A DNA stretch of 64,000 nucleotides from Psychromonas sp. CNPT3 (GTDB lineage Bacteria > Pseudomonadota > Gammaproteobacteria > Enterobacterales > Psychromonadaceae), in NCBI RefSeq assembly GCF_000153405.2, contig NC_020802.1:55883-119882 (forward strand), written 5' to 3'. Shown here piece by piece: positions 1-11,186 of this stretch (the stretch's first letter is position 1; each line of letters opens with the position of its first letter). A model generated the notes under the pieces. It saw only the letters and a list, made by a program, of their open reading frames with translations, was not told where the DNA came from and made no database searches. A program made the translations under genes and the position numbers.

Positions 1-212
<212 letters not shown>

Positions 213-281
213 TACGAAAGAAACACGTTTAGTGTCCACACAGATTGTTTGATTAGAATGATAAAGCGCACAAAGTTCTTG

Positions 282-357
282 GTCCCCATCGTCTAGAGGC
301 CTAGGACACCGCCCTTTCACGGCGGTAACAGGGGTTCAAATCCCCTTGGGGATACCA
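282..357 (+). tRNA. tRNA-Glu (TTC) in the 16S-23S spacer of operon 1
   Basis: A 76-base cloverleaf with an encoded CCA end. The anticodon stem CCGCC/GGCGG encloses the loop CTTTCAC with anticodon TTC at 316-318. The acceptor stem is GTCCCCA/TGGGGAT, so the first pair is a G-U wobble, unlike the G-C pair of the E. coli tRNA-Glu. A single tRNA-Glu in the spacer is a common rRNA operon type in gammaproteobacteria. All three operons in the window carry the same tRNA. Confidence 0.98.
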
Positions 358-434
358 AAATCTAGGCATTAAAAAACCAGAGAATCACTTGATAACTGTT
401 TAATTTGAAACAATTATCAAGTGTTTTTTAACAC

Positions 435-446
435 TGCTCTTTAACA
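435..446 (+). promoter_or_regulatory. boxA antitermination element, spacer of operon 1
   Basis: The motif TGCTCTTTAACA lies ~80 bases after tRNA-Glu. It matches the rRNA boxA bound by the NusB/NusE complex, which makes RNA polymerase resistant to Rho in rRNA operons. The same motif recurs in the spacers of operons 2 and 3, although the DNA around it differs in operon 3. The rest of the spacer (358-750) is AT-rich with no gene. It ends in the left half of the 23S processing stem. Confidence 0.85.
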
Positions 447-750
447 ATTAGGAAAGCTGATAAAGTTCTTATTTATCGCATCATAATAAATAACTTAGGT
501 TGTTTATATAATGCTTTAAATATAAACGAAATTGTTCTCAGTATTTAATATTTATATTAGATACTGTAATCAAGCAAAAATAAAAACAGCTGCAATTCAC
601 GTAAGTGAAGTGCAGTTTGTACGTATCTACTCAGTTATTTATAACTGATAGGTGCACGAAAAACGAATGTGTTTTTCATAGTAAAATATGAGGATCGCAA
701 GCGTCTTGGAAACGACATATTATATCTAAAAGTATTTTTAGGTATTGTAT

Positions 751-3642
<2,892 letters not shown>

Positions 3643-3774
3643 ACAATTCCTAAAAGTATTGTATTGAGTAACCAAGAGATGATTGTAATCAATCAAATAC
3701 GTTTGCGAAGACATATTTTACGAAACAAATTGCAAGATTAAGAAACAATCCAGCTTTTCTAATTAAGATTTTTA

Positions 3775-3891
3775 GCTTGGCGATAATAGCGCTGTGGCAC
3801 CACCTGATCCCATGCCGAACTCAGAAGTGAAACGCAGTTGCGCCGATGGTAGTGTGGGGTCTCCCCATGTGAGAGTAGGTCATCGCCAAGC
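3775..3891 (+). rRNA. rrf: 5S ribosomal RNA (operon 1)
   Basis: A 117-base gene containing the conserved blocks CCATGCCGAACTCAGAAGTG and GCGCCGATGGTAGTGTGGGG. Helix I pairs GCTTGGCGA at the 5' end with TCGCCAAGC at the 3' end. It lies ~130 bases after the 23S gene and is followed at once by an intrinsic terminator and by a repeat array whose arms copy this 5S 3' end. Confidence 0.97.
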
Positions 3892-3906
3892 GCCTAATTA
3901 ACGATA

Positions 3907-3940
3907 AATCCCTGTTGACTGATGTCAACAGGGATTTTTT
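3907..3940 (+). terminator. Intrinsic terminator after 5S of operon 1
   Basis: A 13-bp perfect stem AATCCCTGTTGAC/GTCAACAGGGATT with loop TGAT, then a T run. An outer flanking pair (AACGA with TCGTT) extends the structure. The same hairpin recurs word for word at 21293-21326 between two array units. Confidence 0.9.
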
Positions 3941-3948
3941 CGTTATTA

Positions 3949-4087
3949 GCTTGGCTAGATGACCACTCTCACATGGGAAATAAACAGCGCAACAAAGTTG
4001 CTTTCCTTTAGTGTGATAGTAGGGCGAGTTTGCCGACAGGCAAGTATACGAGCGGAGGAGCTCTGCGACTCCCGACCGTCGCCAAGC
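3949..4087 (+). repeat. 5S-end hairpin repeat, array 1 unit 1 (one 52-base module)
   Basis: The unit begins with GCTTGGC and an inverted copy of the 5S 3' end (3949-3976 is nearly complementary to 3865-3891), and ends GACCGTCGCCAAGC. Inside are a hairpin GCAAC-aaa-GTTGC, a forward 5S-like block GTGTGATAGTAGGGCG that can pair back with the left arm, and a hairpin TTGCC-gaca-GGCAA. It is 139 bp long. Open frames on both strands are low-complexity by-products of the repeat and lack ribosome sites. I see no gene here. Confidence 0.85.
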
Positions 4088-4113
4088 GCCTCTCTTAATA
4101 AATTCCAACGATA

Positions 4114-4148
4114 AACCCCAGTCCTTCTACGAAGGGCTGGGGTTTTTT
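4114..4148 (+). terminator. Intrinsic terminator between array 1 units 1 and 2
   Basis: Stem AACCCCAGTCCTTC/GAAGGGCTGGGGTT (with one G-U pair) and loop TAC, followed by TTTT and CG. It is flanked by AACGA/TCGTT and, further out, by the inverted arms GCCAAGC/GCTTGGC, so the terminator sits inside nested inverted repeats. Confidence 0.85.
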
Positions 4149-4156
4149 CGTTAAAG

Positions 4157-4294
4157 GCTTGGCAATGACCTACTCGAACATGGAACATAAATAGCCTGCC
4201 GAAGGCAGATACATATTGTGTGATAGTAGGGCGAGTTTACCGACAGGCAAGTATACGAGCGGGTGAGCTCTGCGAGCCCTGACCGTCGCCAAGC
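4157..4294 (+). repeat. 5S-end hairpin repeat, array 1 unit 2 (one module)
   Basis: A 138-bp unit with the same ends (GCTTGGC ... GACCGTCGCCAAGC). The inner hairpin is now CTGCC-gaa-GGCAG instead of the GCAAC/GTTGC stem of unit 1, a paired change that keeps the helix. The second hairpin is TTACC-gaca-GGCAA. The left arm carries CTACTCGAACATGG in place of CTACTCTCACATGG. Confidence 0.85.
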
Positions 4295-4319
4295 GCTCTC
4301 TTAATAAATGCCAACGATA

Positions 4320-4356
4320 AACCCCAGTCCTTCTTTGATGTGCTGGGGTTTTTTTC
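4320..4356 (+). terminator. Intrinsic terminator between array 1 units 2 and 3
   Basis: Stem AACCCCAG/CTGGGGTT with a 15-base loop, followed by a T run. The same family of terminator follows every unit of the array. Confidence 0.8.
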
Positions 4357-4363
4357 GTTATTA

Positions 4364-4556
4364 GCTTGGCTAGATGACCACTCTCACATGGAAAATAAAG
4401 AGCCTGCCGAAGGCAGAAGCATATTATGTGATTTTAGGGGCGAGTTTGCCGGCAGGCAATTTTCACGAGCGGGTGAGCTCTGCGAATCCTGGAGGGTATT
4501 GCCGACAGGCAAGTGTACGAGCGGATGAGATCGTTGACTCCCGACCGTCGCCAAGC
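4364..4556 (+). repeat. 5S-end hairpin repeat, array 1 unit 3 (two modules)
   Basis: A 193-bp unit with the usual ends. It has a CTGCC-gaa-GGCAG hairpin and then two copies of a 52-base module (the ACGAGCGG block starts at 4465 and 4517). The modules carry the stems TTGCC-ggca-GGCAA and TTGCC-gaca-GGCAA. Like the other multi-module units it has GATTTTAGGGG where single-module units have GATAGTAGGG. Confidence 0.85.
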
Positions 4557-4582
4557 GCCTCTCTTAATAAATTCCAACGATA

Positions 4583-4617
4583 AACCTCAGCCCTTCTTTG
4601 ATGTGCTGGGGTTTTTT
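4583..4617 (+). terminator. Intrinsic terminator between array 1 units 3 and 4
   Basis: Stem AACCTCAG/CTGGGGTT, with a G-U pair where the sequence differs from the neighbouring terminators, followed by a T run. Confidence 0.8.
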
Positions 4618-4625
4618 CGTTAAAG

Positions 4626-4816
4626 GCTTGGCAATGACCACTCTCACATGGGAAGTTTCGAGCGCAACGAAGTTGCTTTCCTTAAGTGTGATTTTAGGGG
4701 CGAGTTTGCCGGCAGGCAATTTTCTTGATCGGACTAAGCTCTGCGTGTTCTGGAGGGTATCGCGACAGCGATGTTTACTAGCGTAGGAGTTCCGCGACTC
4801 CCGACCGTCGCCAAGC
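4626..4816 (+). repeat. 5S-end hairpin repeat, array 1 unit 4 (two modules)
   Basis: A 191-bp unit. The inner hairpin is GCAAC-gaa-GTTGC. The first module has TTGCC-ggca-GGCAA and the second has ATCGC-gaca-GCGAT, another compensated stem. The second half is the most diverged of the array. It is followed by a terminator and by a truncated left arm (GCTTGGCTGG at ~4884), where the array ends. Confidence 0.82.
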
Positions 4817-4841
4817 GCTCGATTAATAAATTGCAATGATA

Positions 4842-4877
4842 AACCCCAGTCCTTATATAAAGGGCTGGGTTTTTTTA
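4842..4877 (+). terminator. Intrinsic terminator ending array 1
   Basis: AACCCCAGTCCTT and AAGGGCTGGG can pair, followed by seven T. It separates the rRNA operon transcript from the convergent amidohydrolase gene. Confidence 0.8.
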
Positions 4878-4937
4878 GTTAAAAGCTTGGCTGGGGAGTA
4901 TTATCATGAGGACAATAATGAACACTTATTACTTTTT

Positions 4938-6068
4938 TTATTTATCACAAAGTAAATTTTGGTAAATTTTAAAAAATATATTTCTACCTTGGATTATTAG
5001 CTGATCTGGAAAGTCATAATCAGGGTTATGTAGTTGAGGTGTTTGTTCTCCTGCACCAAAAGCAAACATAGCGCCTTTTGTTTTGCTACTTATGGCTCCG
5101 AAATCTTCTGACCATCTAAAGGGCTTATCTAACCAAGTAATGTGATGCCCACAAGATGCTGCTGCGTCTGCAATATGTTTCACGCATTGCGGATTGTTGA
5201 CACTGGCATTAAAAATATCAAACCAGGTTATTTCTAGTGCTAAATTATTTTGTTTTGCACAAAGGGTTACTTTTGTCGTCACTTTATCGACTAAAGCCTG
5301 CATTGCCATATTAGATTCTGCTCTAAGTGTTGCTAATAATTTCCCATCAGCAGGGGCAGTGCCAAATGCTTCCTCACCCATACTGCAATGAATGAGTGTT
5401 AACATTATTAATTCCTCATACTCTAGATCATCGGCAATATGAGGTAATGTTTGCATTAATTCAGCCAACATATTAGCAGGACTTATCCCTGTCTCAGGAT
5501 AAGCAGCATGTGCTGTTTTCCCTTTTAATTTGATACATACTCCTCTGGATGCGCAATTAAAATTACCTGATCTCAGTAATACTTCTCCCGCACTATGTCC
5601 GGGTAAGTTATGCAGTGCAAAACAGAAGTCAGGTTTAAAAAGATTAAACTTATCATCATTAACTACCGCGTTAGCTCCTTGTCCGGTTTCTTCTGCCGGT
5701 TGAAACAATAATGTAACGCTACCTATAAGAGGTGGGGTTTCTGATATTTTTTTAGCTAAGGATAAAATAATAGCCATGTGCCCATCATGACCACATTTAT
5801 GTGAGATCCCTGCTTTTATAGATTTATATTCAAAATCATTTAATTCTTCAATGGGTAGCGCATCAAGTTCACTACGAAATAGAATATTGGGACCGGGCTT
5901 ATTTGAATCAAAACAAACGGCGATGCCATGGCCCCCGATATTTGTATATATTCGATCGGGTTTAAAAATTTGTAATTTTTTTAATATATAAGATGCTGTT
6001 TGTTGTTCGTCTCCAGAGAGCTCAGGGTGCTTATGCAAATATTTTCTAATATTTCTCCATTGTTCCAT
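4938..6068 (-). CDS. M20-family amidohydrolase / peptidase (M20D, hippurate-hydrolase-like)
   Basis: A 376-residue cytosolic metallohydrolase with the marks of the M20D amidohydrolases, which remove N-acyl groups from amino acids or cleave small amides. Metal-site motifs are H90-x-C92-G-H94-D-G-H97, PAEE ending at E126-E127, H153 in HNLPG, and H346 in HNPDYDFPD. The bridging residue is the Cys typical of M20D. GGxG/DALP segments near the N-terminus (D69-ALP) also fit. There is no signal peptide. The ATG at 6068 has AGGTAG upstream. It stands alone, convergent with rRNA array 1 and divergent from the pst cluster. The exact substrate cannot be read from sequence. Confidence 0.85.
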   Translation of the reverse strand: MEQWRNIRKYLHKHPELSGDEQQTASYILKKLQIFKPDRIYTNIGGHGIAVCFDSNKPGPNILFRSELDALPIEELNDFEYKSIKAGISHKCGHDGHMAIILSLAKKISETPPLIGSVTLLFQPAEETGQGANAVVNDDKFNLFKPDFCFALHNLPGHSAGEVLLRSGNFNCASRGVCIKLKGKTAHAAYPETGISPANMLAELMQTLPHIADDLEYEELIMLTLIHCSMGEEAFGTAPADGKLLATLRAESNMAMQALVDKVTTKVTLCAKQNNLALEITWFDIFNASVNNPQCVKHIADAAASCGHHITWLDKPFRWSEDFGAISSKTKGAMFAFGAGEQTPQLHNPDYDFPDQLIIQGRNIFFKIYQNLLCDK

Positions 6069-6371
6069 GACTTGCTACCTTAAATCAGATGTTGGTTTTT
6101 ACTTTTATGGTGGTATGAATGATCGATTTTTCTTATTTACTTAACGTTTTTAATACCGATATAGCGATCATTCTATAAGCATTAAATAATGAGGAATATT
6201 CTATAAATTTACTTTCAGTCTTCGCGGTATATTAGAGGTTAAATGTTTATTTTTCATCACACTATGAAATTGCTTCATACTCATACGCTAATTTATATAA
6301 TGATAAGTTTGTATTATTATTTCTCGGTACTGCATCAAAGAATCTAAATTATTTTTAATAAAAAATTATGG

Positions 6372-6400
6372 GCGTAATATAACTGTAACAAAACAATAAT
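6372..6400 (+). promoter_or_regulatory. Candidate PhoB box upstream of pstC
   Basis: CTGTAAC at 6383 is followed 11 bases later by CAATAAT and preceded 11 bases earlier by GCGTAAT. This is the 11-base direct-repeat layout of Pho boxes (consensus half-site CTGTCAT). Only the central half-site is good, so this is weaker than the box before pstS. It lies ~40 bases from the pstC start. The rest of 6069-6371 holds no gene. Confidence 0.55.
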
Positions 6401-6429
6401 ATAATCCCGGCATTAGTTATTACCTTAAT

Positions 6430-8664
6430 ATGAGAATGAATATGCCAAACAATCATTTATTAAAGAGATCTGGCTGCTCTGTACGTTTATTTAAGGATAA
6501 ATTTGCCGAATATACGATAAAGCTCGGGGGTGTATTGGTTTTAGCCACATTAATTTTAATATTTGCATATTTATTATATGTCGTATATCCCATCTTTAAA
6601 TCACCCAGCATTGAACAAAGAAATACATTTAAGAATGATCAAGAGGGAATTACTTTTGCGCTAGGTTTGGATGAATACAATGATATTGCATATCGTTTTA
6701 ATTCACTTGGTGTTAATTTCTTTAAAACAAGCGGTGAATTAAATAGCGCAGAGGAAAATAAAAATAATTATAACTTTACGCAACAAGCTATTTCTTTTGG
6801 GCAGTTAAATCAATCTCGGAAAATGGCAGTGTTTGGCTTTAAAGATGGTTCAATTAGTCTTTTAGAGGTTAATTTCAAACTAACGTATAAAAACAATCAA
6901 AGAGAGATAACACCGCAGGTTCTTTTTCCCTTTCTCGAGTCATCAATATTAATAGATGCTAAGCACCAACCGATAGTTAAAGTGTCTATGGCAATGCAGG
7001 AGGATCGCGCAAATGTAATATCAGTGACAAAAGATGGTCGCGGTTTTTTAACTGTATTCGAAGCGTCTGAAAATTTTATGACTCAAGAGTTAGAATGGGA
7101 CTCTGAAACCGTTTCATTAGGTCATATACCCTCTAATATCGATAATTTATTGATTTCATCCAACTTACAATATGCTTATATTCGATCATTAAACAAACTT
7201 TATATACTAGATATCAGTGACATAAGTAATATAAAAAATATTTTAATATTAGATATTAACGAACCCTATCAAAATGTAACTGATATCACTTTTCTTTCTG
7301 GGGGCACTTCCGTATTAGTTGCTAATAGTAACGGTGTTATTTCACAGTGGTTTAATGTACGTGATAATGGTGAGAGAAAGTTTACCAAAATACGAACGTT
7401 TAGTGCGGAAAAAGACATTGTTGATTTGGTTTCTGAACTAAATAGGAAAGGATTTTTAAGTGTTTCGAAAAATGGCATGTTAACCGTTTTTCACGCAACA
7501 GGGGGCACCAAGTTATTAGAAGAGCCTCTTGATTTAAAGGGAGTTAAACATTTATCAATAGCATCCCGATACAATGCGTTTATTGTTTCGAGTGACACAC
7601 AATACCAATTTTATAATTATGAAAATGAATACCCTGAAATATCTTGGGCTGCTATTTGGGAAAACGTTTGGTATGAAGGTTATTCTGAGCCGGATCTCAT
7701 TTGGCAATCGACATCAGGTGCAGATGATTTTGAACCTAAATTTAGTTTAATGCCCCTTGCTTTTGGTACGATAAAAGCTGCTTTTTATGCCATGTTATTT
7801 GCGGTGCCTCTCGCAATTGGAGGTGCTATTTATACTGCATACTTTATGACGGATAGACTTCGCTCAGTTGTAAAACCAAGTGTTGAAATTATGGAGGCGC
7901 TACCCACTGTAATATTAGGGTTCTTAGCCGGACTCTGGTTAGCTCCTTTTATAGAAACGCATTTACCAGCCGTATTTTTACTGATGATAGCGTTGCCTTT
8001 ATCGGCATTGGCTGTTGCAGCACTTTGTCAAACCTTGCCTAACTCGATACAAGAAAAGTTAGGCGATGGAATGCATATATATATATTAATTCCCACGCTG
8101 CTTATTGTTTCAATCGTAGTTATATCAAGCAGTTCATTATTAGAAGATCTCTTTTTCAATGGTGATGCACGTGCCTATGTTAATGATATCTTTGGATTTG
8201 ATCAGCGTAACTCTCTTGTCGTCGGTATCGCGATGGGCTTTGCTGTTATACCTACGATATTTTCGATCACAGAAGATGCTGTTTTTAGTGTTCCCAAACA
8301 TTTAACACAGGGCTCTTTGGCATTGGGGGCGACAAAATGGCAAACCTTAATCAGAGTTGTTTTATTAACCGCCAGTCCCGGTATTTTCTCTGCCATCATG
8401 ATGGGTTTAGGTCGCGCTGTGGGTGAAACAATGATTGTGTTAATGGCGACGGGTAATACGCCTATTATGGACTTTAATATTTTCTCTGGAATGCGCACAT
8501 TAGCTGCCAATATAGCGGTTGAAATGCCGGAGGCAGAAATTGCGAGTTCACATTATCGGATCCTTTTCTTGGCAGCGTTTGTACTGTTTGTCTTAACTTT
8601 TATTTTTAATACGATTGCTGAATTTGTACGCCAAAAGCTTCGTGAAAAATACAGCTCGATTTAA
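6430..8664 (+). CDS. pstC: Phosphate ABC transporter permease PstC, extended form
   Basis: An inner-membrane permease of the high-affinity phosphate importer. At 744 residues it is more than twice the E. coli PstC (319). The permease domain is in the last ~300 residues, with several membrane segments and the EAA-type loop around QGSLALGATKWQT. One membrane helix lies at ~33-55. Between them is a ~380-residue extracytoplasmic region with short repeating beta-rich motifs, possibly a propeller-like fold. Such long PstC forms are known in Vibrio/Shewanella relatives. The start is uncertain: ATG codons at 6430, 6436 and 6442 are all in frame, and the GAG at 6432 best serves 6442. It is followed by pstA after 14 bases. 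Confidence 0.93.
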   Translation: MRMNMPNNHLLKRSGCSVRLFKDKFAEYTIKLGGVLVLATLILIFAYLLYVVYPIFKSPSIEQRNTFKNDQEGITFALGLDEYNDIAYRFNSLGVNFFKTSGELNSAEENKNNYNFTQQAISFGQLNQSRKMAVFGFKDGSISLLEVNFKLTYKNNQREITPQVLFPFLESSILIDAKHQPIVKVSMAMQEDRANVISVTKDGRGFLTVFEASENFMTQELEWDSETVSLGHIPSNIDNLLISSNLQYAYIRSLNKLYILDISDISNIKNILILDINEPYQNVTDITFLSGGTSVLVANSNGVISQWFNVRDNGERKFTKIRTFSAEKDIVDLVSELNRKGFLSVSKNGMLTVFHATGGTKLLEEPLDLKGVKHLSIASRYNAFIVSSDTQYQFYNYENEYPEISWAAIWENVWYEGYSEPDLIWQSTSGADDFEPKFSLMPLAFGTIKAAFYAMLFAVPLAIGGAIYTAYFMTDRLRSVVKPSVEIMEALPTVILGFLAGLWLAPFIETHLPAVFLLMIALPLSALAVAALCQTLPNSIQEKLGDGMHIYILIPTLLIVSIVVISSSSLLEDLFFNGDARAYVNDIFGFDQRNSLVVGIAMGFAVIPTIFSITEDAVFSVPKHLTQGSLALGATKWQTLIRVVLLTASPGIFSAIMMGLGRAVGETMIVLMATGNTPIMDFNIFSGMRTLAANIAVEMPEAEIASSHYRILFLAAFVLFVLTFIFNTIAEFVRQKLREKYSSI

Positions 8665-8678
8665 CAAGGAATATTAAA

Positions 8679-10325
8679 ATGAAGAAATGGTTTAAAACGG
8701 GAGATCCTTGGGTTTGGCTTATTGCTAGTGCCGTTAGTCTCTGTTTAATTGCTGTCGTAGGTTTGGTATTGCTTATCGCATCTCGTGGTCTTAGTTATTT
8801 TTGGCCATCTGATTTATATGAGTTTCAAGTTAAAAATAACCAACAACAAATACACACGGTGATAGGTGAAATATACGATACAAAAGTAGTACCAGCGATA
8901 CAACTACATGAAGCTGGGTATGAGATCCCTAAAAATTTACATGAAGTTAAGCAACTTCTGGTTAAAACCGGTAACCGAGAATTTGTAGATTTAGATTTTA
9001 GGTGGTTACTTCAACCTCAAATTAAATCACAAAAGAAAGCTTCGGAATTGATGGTGTTAACACGTATTACAAATGGTAATTTTTACGGGTATCCATTATT
9101 TTTAGAAATAAAGGGTAATAAAACAACCTTTGAGTCATTAGATGACTTAAATGCACTTATCGATCGCGCGGTGCAATTAAATAATAAAGCGTTAGCGTTA
9201 CAAAAGGGTGAGATAAGTTCGATTAATTATCAAATAGAAAATATACGCTTAAAACAAAGAAGTATGGAAATTGCTAAAACGCTAACGGCAGAGAATATTC
9301 TCGATTTTAAAAAGCAAAGCGATGCTCTCAGAAAAGCTGTTGGTGTTTTTGAAACGCAACTCTTTGACTTTAATCGCCAAGCGGATAGAGATCATCTTTT
9401 TGTAAAAGATATGCGCGGCGAAGTTGTTCAGCTTTCGATCGCTAATCTTTTAAAAGCGCAGCAACCGAACAAAATGAATGTGCTACAAAAAACCATGAGC
9501 TGGTTTCATGGAATTTATGAATTTGTAACGACAGATCCAAGAGAAGCAAATACGGAAGGGGGTGTATTTCCTGCTATTTTTGGCACTATTTTTATGGTGC
9601 TATTAATGGCTGTGATCGTGACGCCATTAGGTGTGATAGCCGCTATTTACTTACATGAATACGCGCCAAAAAATTCGATAACTAAAATGATCCGTATTTC
9701 TGTTATCAATTTATCAGGGGTGCCGTCAATCGTTTATGGGGTATTTGGTCTGGGGTTTTTTGTTTACATATTAGGTGGGAGTATTGATTCTCTTTTTTAT
9801 CCAGAAGTAGCACCGGGTGCCATGTTTGGTTCACCAGGCGTTTTCTGGTCGGCACTAACGTTGGCTATTTTGACTTTACCGGTGGTTATTGTTTCAACTG
9901 AAGAGGGTTTATCAAGAATTCCAATGTCATTAAGACAGGGATCGCTTGCATTAGGAGCCACTAAATTTGAAACCTTATGGCGTATTGTTATTCCGATGGC
10001 AAGTCCCGCTATTATGACTGGGTTAATCTTAGCGGTTGCGCGGGCGGCGGGTGAGGTCGCGCCTTTAATGTTGGTTGGTGTTGTGAAGCTTGCTCCTAGT
10101 TTGCCGATAGATATGAACTTCCCTTACGTTCATTTAGAGAGAAAATTTATGCATCTAGGCTTTCATATTTTTGATGTAGGCTTTCAGAGTCCCAATGTAG
10201 AAGCGGCAAGACCTTTAGTATATGCGACTTCATTTTTATTGATCACCGTTATTATTGGGCTTAATTTAGCGGCTATCCATGTACGTAATAAATTGCGTCG
10301 AAAATTTAAAGATATTGAACTTTAA
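8679..10325 (+). CDS. pstA: Phosphate ABC transporter permease PstA, extended form
   Basis: The second permease subunit of the Pst importer. It has 548 residues, against ~296 in E. coli. It has one N-terminal membrane helix (~12-35), then a ~250-residue extracytoplasmic insert containing a likely coiled coil (~160-235). The conserved permease domain follows from ~295, with QGSLALGATKFETLWRIV as the ATPase-contact loop. AAGGA lies upstream of the ATG. It is co-transcribed with pstC and pstB. The paired extensions of PstC and PstA suggest that the two extra domains meet outside the membrane; that is inference. Confidence 0.93.
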   Translation: MKKWFKTGDPWVWLIASAVSLCLIAVVGLVLLIASRGLSYFWPSDLYEFQVKNNQQQIHTVIGEIYDTKVVPAIQLHEAGYEIPKNLHEVKQLLVKTGNREFVDLDFRWLLQPQIKSQKKASELMVLTRITNGNFYGYPLFLEIKGNKTTFESLDDLNALIDRAVQLNNKALALQKGEISSINYQIENIRLKQRSMEIAKTLTAENILDFKKQSDALRKAVGVFETQLFDFNRQADRDHLFVKDMRGEVVQLSIANLLKAQQPNKMNVLQKTMSWFHGIYEFVTTDPREANTEGGVFPAIFGTIFMVLLMAVIVTPLGVIAAIYLHEYAPKNSITKMIRISVINLSGVPSIVYGVFGLGFFVYILGGSIDSLFYPEVAPGAMFGSPGVFWSALTLAILTLPVVIVSTEEGLSRIPMSLRQGSLALGATKFETLWRIVIPMASPAIMTGLILAVARAAGEVAPLMLVGVVKLAPSLPIDMNFPYVHLERKFMHLGFHIFDVGFQSPNVEAARPLVYATSFLLITVIIGLNLAAIHVRNKLRRKFKDIEL

Positions 10326-10354
10326 GAGTCTAATTACTTTTAACAGGAATAAAG

Positions 10355-11173
10355 ATGATAAACATAACATCAGCAAGTAGCGGCTATAAAAAGAATAAAT
10401 TAGATAACTTAAGCGAGGAAGACACGGCATTAAAAATTGAACAATTGAATCTCTTTTATGCAGATAAACAAGCGTTATTTGATATCAATATGAGTATTCC
10501 AAAAAAAGAAGTAACGGCTTTTATTGGTCCCTCTGGTTGCGGGAAGTCTACTTTATTACGCTCTATCAATAGAATGAATGACCTTGTTGACAGTTGTAGG
10601 ATAGAGGGGCGGATAAAGTTAAATGATAAGAACATATTTGATAAAGATGTTGATGTAGCGACATTACGTCGTAATGTGGGCATGGTATTTCAAAGACCGA
10701 CACCGTTTCCAAAATCAATTTATGAAAATGTTGTTTATGGTTTAAGACTACAGGGGATCAAAGATAAACGCATACTCGACGAAGTCGCTTATAAATCATT
10801 ACATGGTGCGGCGCTTTGGGATGAGGTGAAAGACCGACTTTACGATAACGCTTTTGGCCTTTCAGGGGGGCAGCAACAGCGTTTAGTTATCGCACGAGCG
10901 ATTGCTATTGAGCCTGAAATATTATTATTGGATGAGCCTACCTCGGCTTTAGATCCTATTTCAACGTTAGTCGTTGAAGAGCTAATTACGGATTTAAAAA
11001 AGAAATATACGGTCGTTATTGTGACCCATAATATGCAACAAGCAGCGCGCGTTTCGGATAATACCGCTTTTATGTATATGGGAAAACTGATCGAATATCG
11101 AGACACCAATACGTTATTTACAACCCCCTCATGTAAACAAACAGAAGATTATATCACCGGTAAATATGGTTAA
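10355..11173 (+). CDS. pstB: Phosphate ABC transporter ATP-binding protein PstB
   Basis: The cytoplasmic ATPase of the Pst importer, 272 residues (E. coli 257). Walker A is GPSGCGKST at 58-66, the signature LSGGQQQR is at 169-176, and Walker B is ILLLDEP at ~189-195 with the SALD loop after it. An N-terminal extension of ~25 residues precedes the ABC domain. AGGAA lies upstream of the ATG. It sits between pstA and phoU in one operon, as expected for a subunit that also takes part in PhoU/PhoR signalling. Confidence 0.97.
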   Translation: MINITSASSGYKKNKLDNLSEEDTALKIEQLNLFYADKQALFDINMSIPKKEVTAFIGPSGCGKSTLLRSINRMNDLVDSCRIEGRIKLNDKNIFDKDVDVATLRRNVGMVFQRPTPFPKSIYENVVYGLRLQGIKDKRILDEVAYKSLHGAALWDEVKDRLYDNAFGLSGGQQQRLVIARAIAIEPEILLLDEPTSALDPISTLVVEELITDLKKKYTVVIVTHNMQQAARVSDNTAFMYMGKLIEYRDTNTLFTTPSCKQTEDYITGKYG

Positions 11174-11186
11174 TAAGGATAATATA

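Noticed and set aside
3821..4836. Several open frames of 60-95 codons on both strands in array 1 (and up to 142 codons at 21355-21783 in array 2)
   Set aside because: They follow the repeat structure, overlap each other on both strands, lack ribosome sites, and cross terminators. The sequence varies by paired changes in stems, which is typical of structure and not of protein. Similar translations in other genomes would be annotation artefacts.
3949..4880. CRISPR array
   Set aside because: The units are long, hairpin-rich and similar throughout; there are no unique spacers of constant length, and no cas genes are present.
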